In this document: positions 54,854-64,000 of the stretch, piece by piece
Layout of the letters: every line of letters begins with the position of its first letter
Numbering within the stretch: position 1 is the first letter of the stretch
Assembly: GCA_018857735.1 (NCBI GenBank)
Contig: JABMCL010001879.1
Location: 316,001-380,000, forward strand
Direction of reading: 5' to 3'
Length of the DNA: 64,000 bases
Source: Alviniconcha marisindica
Lineage: Eukaryota; Mollusca; Gastropoda; Provannidae
Notes under the pieces: model-generated
What the model was told of the DNA's origin: nothing
Database searches by the model: none
The model's input: only the letters and a program-made list of their open reading frames with translations
Made by a program: the position numbers and the translations under genes

Positions 54854-56480
54854 GGACTTAGAAGTTAGATTAGACTACATTATTATAGTTTATAGTATTA
54901 TACTATAACTTGTATAAGTATAATTATTGGGTATTATTGGACTGTTATTACTATATTACTATTATTAGTAGGATATTAACTGACCAGTAACAGTTAACAC
55001 GTAACAGAAGCAACCTAAGCGGGACCTCGTTCAAATGGTGTCGCTTATAAATGCGGTTATTGCTCATGAATACGGATAAATTTCGCCCATGAATACCCTG
55101 TGATTTTTGTTTTTCATTACTGGAGCAGAGGAAATGTGGACAGCCCAAATCAACCAACAAGCATTGCGACCATGTCTTAAAATATTATTTACCTCCGTAT
55201 CGAGTTAATCCTCAAGTGTTCTTGGTTATGTTTAAAGAATATAAGGCCTAATTACGCTGTGTCAACCTCAAACTGGGAATCAAGTACGGACACAATGAAA
55301 CTAGGCGTCCATGTTGTAAGGGAAGTCATTCTTGTAAAAATTGTTGTTTTTAAAGACGTTCTTTCGAAAATCTAATTTATTTTCATGTAATATTCAAAAA
55401 GACACCCCTCCCCCAACAAAAATGCTATGCTAGTGTGGATGCTGTAATCTATTTTTTTTTGCTGCTCCATCTCAAAGAAATTTAGTTATCGTTTTTCAAC
55501 GTAGGGTAATCTGCATGAAGTTATTCCCCTTTATGTAAAACTCTTGCTCGACCGGGAGCGTTTTGTTCCAGCATAATATCCTGAGTCATGTCCGAAGAAA
55601 GTTTTCTTGGGCATAAATTGTGATAATCACCTTGCACAAAACTGGTAAAAAAAATCTATATTCTCAACTTCATGCAATAACTAAACAGATTGTGCTGCAA
55701 CTCGTCTCTGTCGCTGTTCTTTTTCTGTTTTGGGGAAGATGTTCAGTGTGTTTGAGTCTGGTAATCTGGTATGTTTTCATTATGATTAATGACTAAATGA
55801 GGCATGGGGTCCTTGTATTGCCAGTTGGTTTCTGATGGAGCCAACACATTTTTACTTAATGTCTTTCCTTTTTTGTCATTCTGTAGTAGCTTGAATCACG
55901 GCTTCAAGCTGAATTTCGTGGGGGTTGGCAGTTCACATCATTTTCTTTTTAGACCCCAAGCAGTTGAACCTATCCACATCATGACATTACCTGTTTTACA
56001 GCATGCATTTGATTGCTCAACAGACCAAATGCATGTTTTGATTAGGAAACATCAGCAGCGCTGTATTTTTTACTGGACTAGGCAGGCCATAAATAATACA
56101 TGTAACGATGTATGTGATGATGTACTCATGTAGGCCTATGTATATTTTTTAGGAACTATTATTAGTATAATAAAGTCTACAATTAATATACCATTATTAT
56201 ACTAATTTACTAAAGTAAAAATGCAAATCACTGAAACAAGATTTAGATCTGAGGTGTTTCTCCTCAAACAGAAGTATGCCAATACATTGTTCAACTTTCT
56301 ATGCCAGCTATGGTGCATTCATAGATCTTTATTTCAAATAGTTTCAACAGTTTCAACTTTAAGGTATAAATATATTATATCATTGTCCTCCATCTAGTGC
56401 TCCCCCTTTAAAAAAATAATAATATATAATTATTTTTTTATAGCTTTATTTCAAAATTCAACAGCTCTGTTTTCACATTG
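54854..56480. other. Probable shared promoter region of the head-to-head zinc-finger genes
   Basis: Both paralogues are transcribed away from this interval. On the minus strand, a candidate noncoding first exon lies at about 55330-55195, ending in a good donor (ACGGAG|GTAAAT), and nearby sequence has several CpGs. No comparable plus-strand donor stands out. This is inference only; no open frame here is convincing. Confidence 0.3.
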
Positions 56481-56489
56481 CATCATCTC

Positions 56490-56905
56490 TCAAGAGCAAG
56501 TGAAATATGCTGGGTGCCCTGTTTCCAGAGCACCATGCCATCAAAACTGCAAGCACCTCTTCTACAGCAACTTCACTGTCTCCCAATCTCTGAATGAATC
56601 AAATACAAAACTGCTTATATATATATATATATAAGCAGTGCAATGCAATCACAGGTTCTGTCCCCACTTAACCTTTTCAGCTACTGCCCCTTTACAGCGC
56701 TTCCCGCTCTCTCTACTCTTCGTCAGAGGCATGCAGGCTCAAACTCTGATACATCAAGCGCAAGACCCATGGCTTTCAATATTCACACTTTCTTATACTT
56801 CATTTTCCACATCTGGAACAGCGTCCCCCAGGACATCAGGCACTCACTCTCTCTCATCACTGCTACCCTCTCTCCCTTCAAAAACAAACTCAAGACATAA
56901 TTTCT
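56490..56905 (+). pseudogene. LINE ORF2 C-terminal fragment
   Basis: Pieces in different frames spell a typical LINE C-terminus: LLQQLHCLPISE.IKYKTA near 56570, KRKTHGFQ near 56760, HIWNSVPQDIRHS near 56810 and FKNKLKT-stop at 56900. A (TA)n tract and at least two frameshifts break it. There is no reverse transcriptase core, so it is a 5'-truncated dead copy. Confidence 0.7.
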
Positions 56906-58336
56906 CTTCTCCACTTATTTCAGTTAGGCAACACTGTCCTTCACCCCTCCCCAAAGGGAGGCCGGGAATGTCTGATGTCCCCCTGTCTGGAATCTCAGGG
57001 GTGTCATTTGATTCCCCTTTCTTATCTCCGCACTTGTTTTTCTGCCAAGTCCTCTTGCTCTTTCTGTCTTGGTCATTTTTCCACTAATGGTCCATTTTCC
57101 TGACGTTTTTTGTTTGTTTGTTTTTCTCCAGAAAACTCACAAACATTTTTCATTGGGAGTTAGGTTTTTTTGTATGGCTCTTGTTGAGCAGCTAAGAGAT
57201 AATAGTTGGTAAGTGGTAAGGACCATATGGCACTGGTATTTGCCAGTATGCATTTATATAATGTTTTTTTAATTTTATATTGTGACTGTCCATACTTTTT
57301 TAATTTTTAATTTTCCTTATCTGGTATCAATAAATTAGATGGAATGGTCGACAATACCAGCATGTCCTAGCCTTATGTGCTGTTTTAGCAGGGGTAATAT
57401 TAAAGGGACTAACACTTCAAGAATTAGTGTTTGATGTTTGTGTCTGTATATTTTGATTTATGTTTGTGAAGTGATTGGTTTTATGGATTGATTTGGCAAA
57501 GGGTTTATATATATAATATATATGAGAAGAGTCTTGAAATGCACATTATGACCGGAATTTGCAGGACATTAAAATCCAATTACTAACTAACCTCCACCCC
57601 TACCAGTCTGTGTGTGTGTGTGTGTGTGCGTGTGTGTGTGTGTGCGTGCGTGCGTGCGTGTGTGTGTGTATTTTGCACATGGTCAGTTATGTTTGAACCC
57701 TGTTGATGTGTACCTTATGGGTTAGCTGTTTGTTAAATTGATAACAGTCTTGATTTCAAACATTATGTGTGATCTGTTGTGTTTGCATATAATTGTTCAG
57801 TGCTTTAAGCCTCAAGGTAGGCACCTTGAAAATTTCCATTATTATGATTATAATTGATTGATTATTATTAATGAATAACAATTAGTCAGTTACTTATAAA
57901 ATTAAATACTTGTAACCAAATGACTAAATGTATACTAATAAGCATATTATTTTAATGTTGGCTCAACCTCTCTTTCTGCTCTTTGTTGGTAAAGAAGAAA
58001 CCACCATGGCTGCACCCAGAGAATCTCAAGTTCAAAGCAAAAAAGTACATCTGTTGTACAAATATTGACAGAACAACCACACAGAGTCCACAAATAAAAA
58101 TATTTCTGCTTTTCTAAGTTTCTAGGCCAACTTGTTAGAATGTTACTAATACTTTGCTTGGGTCACCTTTAACTTGTTTAAGGCTGTGGCTGCAGTGTGA
58201 GCGTTGCATAATGGGGCAAACTAAACAATGTAATCCATCCTACCAACATGTTGCGTGCCAAACATTTGTATATAATTATGTGTTTCATCATTATTATTAT
58301 TATTATTTTGTGTGTGTGTGTGTGTGTGTGTGGTGT

Positions 58337-58375
<39 letters not shown>

Positions 58376-58719
58376 ATTTTATAGAGATCTGATGTTTGGG
58401 TTTTGATTCATGCAATTTCATGTAAATCAATTTCATGTAAGTCGCTACCTTGATAGAAAATGTTGGCATTTTCTTGGATGACATGTTTTTAAGGAAAACT
58501 CTTCATGGTGATCACATATTAATAAGTATTATGAATCTTTTTTCATGTTGTTTTGGTATCCTTGCCTTAACTTACAGTCACAGTAGGGTTGTCAACAACA
58601 ACAAGATAATGAAACCTGCCGCTTTCCACTTGGATGTGAGTCAGCTGAGCATTTTATTGTTCTTATGACAATGTTTGTGGTGAGAATTTTTCAAGGTGAG
58701 TTTTTCTGTTTTCTGTTCA
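56906..58719. other. Upstream intron of the plus-strand zinc-finger gene, gene-free
   Basis: AT-rich sequence with GT microsatellites at 57609-57668 and 58310-58374. No exon recognised before the acceptor at 58719. Confidence 0.45.
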
Positions 58720-58822
58720 GATGGGACACCTGTACAGTCAACAAGCTAATACAGCAGACTTACTTCTGATGTTCACTTACTTCTGATGATCTGCAACTCT
58801 CATCTCAAGACAAGAGTCACAG

Positions 58823-61735
58823 ATGTATGAACATTCTGCCACTCTTCCAACCTCCAACACCATGCAGCCCAAAGTTGTGTTTGTGGTGAGCAGAACTCAC
58901 TGGCGATGCCTCACCTGTAAGCTGCTGAACCGACGGGTGGTGAGCATTGACCAGCACTTAAAATCCATTCACCCTGGTTTAGGGCTCTCACCCACAGCAC
59001 CCTTTGCATCCAGTTTTGACCGGTGCTGTCACAGTGATGGTGAGCTTGAAACCGCATTTCAGTACAGTGATGTGGTTCATGCAGGCAAATCGTCAGAGGC
59101 AGGGATCAAGAAGGAGGAGGCATCTCAAAATGTACTCCAGCTGCAAAGGGACCTCTCTGAACCACCCAGCAGACATAGGCTCAGAAACATGAAGAGAAAG
59201 GCCTCTGGAAAATCGTCACAGTCGACCGTGAGGAGACGAAGGATAAACAGTGCTAAACAGGTTCATAGCGCTGGTGGAGATTCTGATGAAGATTGTCTGC
59301 CAAGCAAGGACACCTCTGGTGAAGATGAACGCAGTCCAGAGGAAGAGCAGAAAAAGGATAAATCCTCCACAAGGTCAAGAGTGTCACCAAGACAAAAGCT
59401 TGATTGTTTGCAACAAGCACATCAGAATGTCAAAAAAATGGAAGGTAAACAAGGAAAACAAGCTACTGCAGCAAAAAAGGTGGCCGTGTCCAAACCGCTG
59501 AAGCGAAACTCAGTACCCTGTAAAGTACCCGCGTCGGGCAGTAGAGGCAGGAAAAGTAAGCAGTCTACAAAAATCAAAAATGAAGACGTTTCTGAAGATC
59601 CCCTGCCTGTTGTCGTGAAGGAAGAATTCTCTATTACTCATTCTGACACAAATACTTTATCTGCAAAAGGTGAAAAGCCAGTGAAGATGAGGCATCTAAG
59701 GAAGCCACGTAAATCTAATAGCAACAATGCCTTGGATGAACTTCCGAGGCAAGTGGACAAGTCTAACATCGCCACCTCTTGCGTACCTTGGCTGCTGGAC
59801 TCGGGGCGCAAGGCGGGAGACAAGGTGAACAAAAAACCCAGACGAACCCTGCTACCTGACGAGAAACAAGCCGTCAGAGAGCTGTATGGTATTTCTCCGT
59901 TTGAGCAGCTCCCAGATACACCAGCTGTCAGTCTACCTGGTGGGGGAAGTCAACATGTTGCTATGGAAAGCCAACCCATAAACGTGGGTGGAAGCTTCAC
60001 ATCTCACCACCCTGACCTCATGGCGCCAGTGCAACGGACGGCGAGGGAGGAAGACTCCGCTCAGCGGAACTACGCGATGAACATGTTCTCACCGGGTACA
60101 CGGGACTTCTTCGTGGACAGCGCCCGGACCCAGGACAACATGTACCCTGGTTACAGCGGTCTGTTCCCCCAGCACCAGCACCCTCACTACACGCACCAAG
60201 CCCCCGAGTTCTACACTTCCGCCCCTAACAACAACCCGCCTCCGACATCAGCTGTGATGAACTTTCAAGGCTACACTCAGACGCCCTTGCCAATTTTGTC
60301 AACTCCGGATCCACTTCGGCATCAGATGGATGGCACGGGTTACCTGGGGCAGGATTTCAGCATCACCAGTCTGCCTCAGCCTCACGGCGGCGTGCCTGCT
60401 GCCTCCAACCCCGCCCCTCGCCCTGCCTCGCATTCCACTCCATCCAGTGTCAACTACGGCTTGAGTCATGCTGACCCAGTGCAAGCCTCCCAACCACCCC
60501 CAGCAACTTCTTCTGTGCCTGAATCTCAGCACAGGGAGGAGGCTTTGGACAGTAACCCTGACAACCAGTGCAGGGTGTGCGAGGAAAAGTTCCAGTCTTC
60601 CGAGGAGTATGGGAAGCATCAGAAGGAATTTGGCCGTTTCAGTGCCGTGGAGTGCAAACGCTGCAGGCGTAAATTTCACGGGATACACGAGCTGAATCTG
60701 CACGTCTTCAGCGTCCACGAGACAGAGAAAGGAGGCTTCTGCTTCATCTGCAACCAGGACACAACGGGGCTGGAGACGCTGGAGAGGCACGTCCACAGTC
60801 ACGCCTACAACTGTGAGCGTCAGCTGGTGGACATGAGGTTCCACGACTGCCGACTGTGCTGCGAAGAGCTGCACAGCTCCTACACCACCCTCAGGACCCA
60901 CTACTACCAGCACCACGTCGCCCATGTCTGCAGCGACTGCTTCCTGGCCTTCAAGAACGTCCAAGCCTACAAAGATCACTGCACAACTCACGAAGGCAGG
61001 CCAATCTTCTGCAGCATTTGTGGATCCAAGTTTGAATCGGTCGATAGCCTCGACCGGCACACCCCGTGCTCCGAAGACATTTGGGCGGAGGACGGAAAAG
61101 GAGATCAGTGTTTCAAATGCGGACTGTGGTGTCCGAATCGAGCGGTGGTGGAGGCCCACCGGAAGCAGCACCGCAGCCAGGAGGACGTGGAAGCGTACAG
61201 GCAGGGGGCCAAGGTGGGGTTCCCCTGCGTGTTGTGCGAGAAGGTCTTCAAAAACAAGCACGCCTGCCGCCGCCACATCAAAATGGTCCACGAGGGCGTG
61301 TCCTGCTACAAGCACCACTGCGAGCACTGCGGCAAAGGCTTCCTGACCAAGGGCCACATGCGAGACCACATCGCTCTGCACCACCTCAAAATCAAACGCT
61401 ACAGGTGCGACTACTGTGAGCAGCAGTTCGTCTGCGGGCCCACCTTGCGGCGCCACGTGCGGAAGGAGCACACCAAGCACAAACCTTACCAGTGCCAGCA
61501 CTGCGGGGTACGCTTCTTCGAGAAGACTCCCTTGCAGCGCCACCTGACGGTCCACACTGGGCTGGCTCCCTTCATGTGCGAGCACTGCGGCAAAGGTTTC
61601 TACACCAAGCACAGCTTCACCAACCACGGCTCCACCCACTCCACTGTCAAAGAGTTTGTCTGCGGCGGCTGCCAGAAGGGGTTCACCAGGAAGTACAACC
61701 TGCAGGCGCACAGCAAGATCTGCAAGATGCTGTGA
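58823..61735 (+). CDS. C2H2 zinc-finger protein with 14 fingers (paralogue B)
   Basis: A 970-codon frame in one large exon that opens at the acceptor TCTGTTCAG (58719/58720). About 100 bases of leader in that exon contain a short upstream ATG frame. The first finger is C29-x2-C32-x12-H45-x4-H50 within VFVVSRTHWRCLTC, the counterpart of the isolated finger in paralogue A. Residues 55-580 are disordered: basic and Ser-rich first, then Pro/Gln/His-rich. Thirteen fingers run from C583 to the end, starting with a degenerate one (CRVCEEKF), then RKFHGIHELNLHVFSVH; the last is C2HC (HSKIC). Two fingers carry TGEKP-like linkers (HTKHKPYQC, HTGLAPFMC). Likely a nuclear DNA-binding regulator; target unknown. 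An AATAAA at 61853 gives a short 3' UTR. The last 1.7 kb is much more GC-rich than the start. Confidence 0.92.
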   Translation: MYEHSATLPTSNTMQPKVVFVVSRTHWRCLTCKLLNRRVVSIDQHLKSIHPGLGLSPTAPFASSFDRCCHSDGELETAFQYSDVVHAGKSSEAGIKKEEASQNVLQLQRDLSEPPSRHRLRNMKRKASGKSSQSTVRRRRINSAKQVHSAGGDSDEDCLPSKDTSGEDERSPEEEQKKDKSSTRSRVSPRQKLDCLQQAHQNVKKMEGKQGKQATAAKKVAVSKPLKRNSVPCKVPASGSRGRKSKQSTKIKNEDVSEDPLPVVVKEEFSITHSDTNTLSAKGEKPVKMRHLRKPRKSNSNNALDELPRQVDKSNIATSCVPWLLDSGRKAGDKVNKKPRRTLLPDEKQAVRELYGISPFEQLPDTPAVSLPGGGSQHVAMESQPINVGGSFTSHHPDLMAPVQRTAREEDSAQRNYAMNMFSPGTRDFFVDSARTQDNMYPGYSGLFPQHQHPHYTHQAPEFYTSAPNNNPPPTSAVMNFQGYTQTPLPILSTPDPLRHQMDGTGYLGQDFSITSLPQPHGGVPAASNPAPRPASHSTPSSVNYGLSHADPVQASQPPPATSSVPESQHREEALDSNPDNQCRVCEEKFQSSEEYGKHQKEFGRFSAVECKRCRRKFHGIHELNLHVFSVHETEKGGFCFICNQDTTGLETLERHVHSHAYNCERQLVDMRFHDCRLCCEELHSSYTTLRTHYYQHHVAHVCSDCFLAFKNVQAYKDHCTTHEGRPIFCSICGSKFESVDSLDRHTPCSEDIWAEDGKGDQCFKCGLWCPNRAVVEAHRKQHRSQEDVEAYRQGAKVGFPCVLCEKVFKNKHACRRHIKMVHEGVSCYKHHCEHCGKGFLTKGHMRDHIALHHLKIKRYRCDYCEQQFVCGPTLRRHVRKEHTKHKPYQCQHCGVRFFEKTPLQRHLTVHTGLAPFMCEHCGKGFYTKHSFTNHGSTHSTVKEFVCGGCQKGFTRKYNLQAHSKICKML

Positions 61736-61852
61736 TGCACCGCTCACCTTCAGTGGTGCTGTTGTTAAAGACAGACTGACATACTTGTTGGTAGGCTCTG
61801 AAATCTGCATGAATCCACGCAAACACCTTCAAGAGGTTCAGAACTCCCCAGA

Positions 61853-61880
61853 AATAAAAGATTTTATTTAGGCAATACAA
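61853..61880 (+). terminator. Polyadenylation signal of paralogue B
   Basis: AATAAA at 61853-61858, 118 bases after the stop codon, followed by a T-rich stretch. Confidence 0.55.
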
Positions 61881-61959
61881 AACAATGTACAGATGCATGC
61901 ATCCTTCTCAAGCGACAAACTAGCAGATAACTTAGGTAAACAAACAAATAACTCTCACC

Positions 61960-62320
61960 TTTCAGCTTCGCTCTATACATATCAAACTTCACGCACCCTC
62001 CGATCTTCAAGGAAGAAGCTTTTTGAAAATTCCAAAACGTAATTTGAAATCTTTTTTGCGACCGCTCGTTGTTTCGTCACTCCATCTGTCTGGAATTCGC
62101 TGCCTGCCTGTCTGCGAAATACCCTCACTCTTTCTGGGTTCAAATCCCAGCTGAAGACTTTGATCTTTAGACAGGCCTGTTCACAAAGCTAGGCGGACCA
62201 TTCCTGTGACCATAGATCATGTGTATGTCAACGTGTATGCATGTGCGTGAATGGTGTGTTAGCGCATTGAGTTTCATTGTTTTGCAAAGATTTGCGCTAT
62301 CCACTATTATTATTTATTAT
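61960..62320 (+). pseudogene. LINE ORF2 C-terminus and 3' tail fragment
   Basis: One frame gives LRSIHIKLHAPSDL and LKIPKRNLKSF. A second frame after a shift gives CFVTPSVWNSLPACLRNTL, then LSGFKSQLKTLIF, before a stop at about 62190. The non-coding tail has the GCGCTATCC and ATTATTATT words seen at the 3' ends of CR1/L2-like elements. It is a short 5'-truncated copy just downstream of paralogue B. Confidence 0.75.
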
Positions 62321-62848
62321 TCTAATACACTTAGATGAAATGGGGAAAAAAAGGCTGAAGTTGGAGAAGTTACACGCAGAACTATTAGATTTAACAAAAA
62401 AACACCTCCAACAACCGCAAGCTGTCAGATTTCTTCCATTTCATTGTTTATTGCTGTGTTACCTGTTTGTTCGTCCCTTCAAGAAGGTGCTTGAATATTT
62501 GTATTGCCTAATTAAAAATCGGGTGTTCTGATTTTGTTTCAGAACGCTTCGTTTCCATTTTTTCTTTTTTTTCTTTTTTTCTTTTTTAAATTGCTGAGTT
62601 CAGTTACAGAACAGACTAGGACAGGCTGAATTCATTCTTTCCCCAGAATTGATAGAGAGTGGGATGATCTCCCCCCGCCCCCCACCCTCCCCACTCCCCA
62701 AGAGATTGGTGACTCCATAAACTTCCTGACGCTTTCATGGAGAGGATGTGAAACTAGCAATAGTTGTACTATGTGTACACAAATTTGCGTGTGTATGTCT
62801 AAATGAAATGAATATTGGTGTTTCATATTTCATTCTTTTCTTCTTCTT
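62321..62848. other. Gene-free stretch
   Basis: The open frame at 62277-62531 has no recognisable domain and overlaps the LINE tail. A C-rich patch lies at 62671-62700. Confidence 0.4.
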
Positions 62849-62911
62849 GAGTGTGTGTGTGCGCGTGCGTGCGTGCGTGTGTTGTGTGTGCGTGCGTGCG
62901 TGCGTGCGTGC

Positions 62912-62985
<74 letters not shown>
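62849..62985. repeat. (GTGC)n/(GT)n microsatellite
   Basis: About 65 bp of GTGC-type repeats followed by about 70 bp of GT, the same order as at 6858-6964. Confidence 0.95.
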
Positions 62986-63540
62986 CAGTACTGCGAGTTT
63001 ATGACAGTTTTATCGTCCAAAGTTGACCCTGTGCGGTTGATAGGCTGTTAAAATCCAGTTACTGTTTTGTACGCGATAGTCGCGTTATCACGGATGGAGA
63101 AATTGTCCCCTACACTGAGAATCCACAGTAACCAATAGTTGCCCCCTTTCACCTTGGAAAAGTGGTGCATATTTCGCTTACAAGTCATCTGGAGGTCAGT
63201 CTTTTTCTCATTTCCAACAACCCGGTTCATTCACCTTCATCAGTTGTTGCCGTTTTGTTGGGGTCCTCACCCCGCTTGTAAAACAATAACTGTAGTGACG
63301 TTTGTCACTAGAATTACTTAGTCAGACTTTAACTTGCAGCTGATTGAATTCTTTTGTATTTCGCCCAGCGACTGCGAACAGTCAAATGCCTCTTTTTGTC
63401 CTGCAACCAAAAAAGACGGAGCTTCGCGATAGTTTTAGTGCCGGCGGCAAAAAACAACACAAACACTGAAAAAGTCAACTACACACCCACACACAGCTGC
63501 TCCCACATACATTGCCTTGACCTCGGTTTAGCCCCGGTGT
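62986..63540. other. Gene-free stretch
   Basis: No supported gene on either strand; only short open frames without domain character. Confidence 0.4.
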
Positions 63541-64000
63541 GGTGTGTCAAATCGTCCCCACCTAGAAACGTCCCCCGGGCGAGTGAGTGTGACATGCCGA
63601 GCCACAGCGGAAAGGGACAATTATTTTCGTCACCCAGAATGTCCCCCAGGGGGGATGTTACTGCCAAACACGGAGATCCCTCTGAAGACCACAGCTTTCA
63701 TCCAAACCACCGGACTGACCACTGAAGTACAACCATGCCCGAACACAGCAGAGGAAGATGTCAGTCCAAACGACGTCCCGTCGGAAACTTTCGGGGGCAG
63801 TCCCCCCCGCTCTCCCCACCCAAGCCCTGGATACGTCCCCCCAAATCGTCTGCCAGCTGAACTTGTCGTTCCCCCGGGGTATGCTTTGAACGGTACGTTG
63901 GTCCCCCTGGGTACGCTTTGAGCTGTACGCTGGTCCCCCTGGGTACGCTTTGAGCTGTACGCTGGTCCCCCTGGGTACGCTTTGAGCGGTACGTTGGTCC
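63541..64000. repeat. GTCCCC-rich region grading into a 32-bp minisatellite cut by the window end
   Basis: From about 63867 to the end, four units of 32 bp (GTCCCCCTGGGTACGCTTTG, AGCTGTACGCTG) run head to tail. The preceding 300 bp carries scattered GTCCCC(C) words at irregular spacing, perhaps an older, decayed part of the array. Overlapping open frames on both strands follow from the composition. The 32-bp unit is not a multiple of three, so the array itself cannot stay open. Confidence 0.85.

Noticed and set aside
60299..61822. 507-codon antisense open frame under zinc-finger paralogue B
   Set aside because: It is the shadow of a GC-rich coding exon; the sense strand has 14 clear zinc fingers and the antisense product has no recognisable domain.

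Overview
The window is animal nuclear DNA: intron-rich genes with GT-AG splice sites, long GT/CT/TA microsatellites, many SINE, LINE and DNA-transposon remnants, and no bacterial-style gene packing. The SINE types, including a 5S-rRNA-derived element ending in an ACCCAGCATGC tail, and the protein similarities suggest a mollusc, most likely a gastropod. That assignment is an inference.

Layout. 1-10.2 kb holds no gene I can support. It has two minisatellites (TTAGGG-containing units at 1.35-1.81 kb; GCCGGAAAGCGAGGCTTGGAG units at 4.37-5.03 kb), a truncated LINE RNase H fragment, two tRNA-derived SINEs, a second short repeat family and many microsatellites. 10.3-34.8 kb is one complete + strand gene for protein kinase CK2 catalytic subunit alpha (12 coding exons, 384 codons, plus probable noncoding exon 1 and a long 3' UTR). 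Its 7-kb intron between the exons at 18.7 and 25.75 kb holds a decayed 6.7-kb DNA transposon. The transposon has terminal inverted repeats, its own introns and a transposase-like ORF with at least seven lesions.

34.8-38 kb is the convergent intergenic region. 37.97-47.86 kb is a complete - strand ENTR1 (SDCCAG3) homologue, six exons and 470 codons. Its introns contain three minisatellites of about 55-66 bp period, a 1.9-kb TIR element with target-site duplication, a 630-bp MITE, and copies of SINE-like families. One minisatellite has tandemly copied the 3' splice site of the last ENTR1 exon and created microexon-like units.

50.0-52.6 kb (-) and 58.8-61.7 kb (+) are two C2H2 zinc-finger genes in head-to-head orientation. 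Each has its whole recognisable coding region in one large exon and shares the same unusual N-terminal HWRC-x-T-C finger and the same order of C-terminal fingers, so they are paralogues from an inverted duplication. The 6 kb between them holds a foldback/MITE, a full SINE, a LINE fragment and probably both promoters. 61.9-64 kb carries another LINE tail, a long GT repeat and a 32-bp minisatellite running off the window end.

The genes do not form a pathway: a pleiotropic Ser/Thr kinase, an endosomal trafficking regulator and two probable DNA-binding regulators. The less ordinary content is the transposon in the CK2 intron, the splice-site array in ENTR1, the zinc-finger pair, and several repeat families that share modules.
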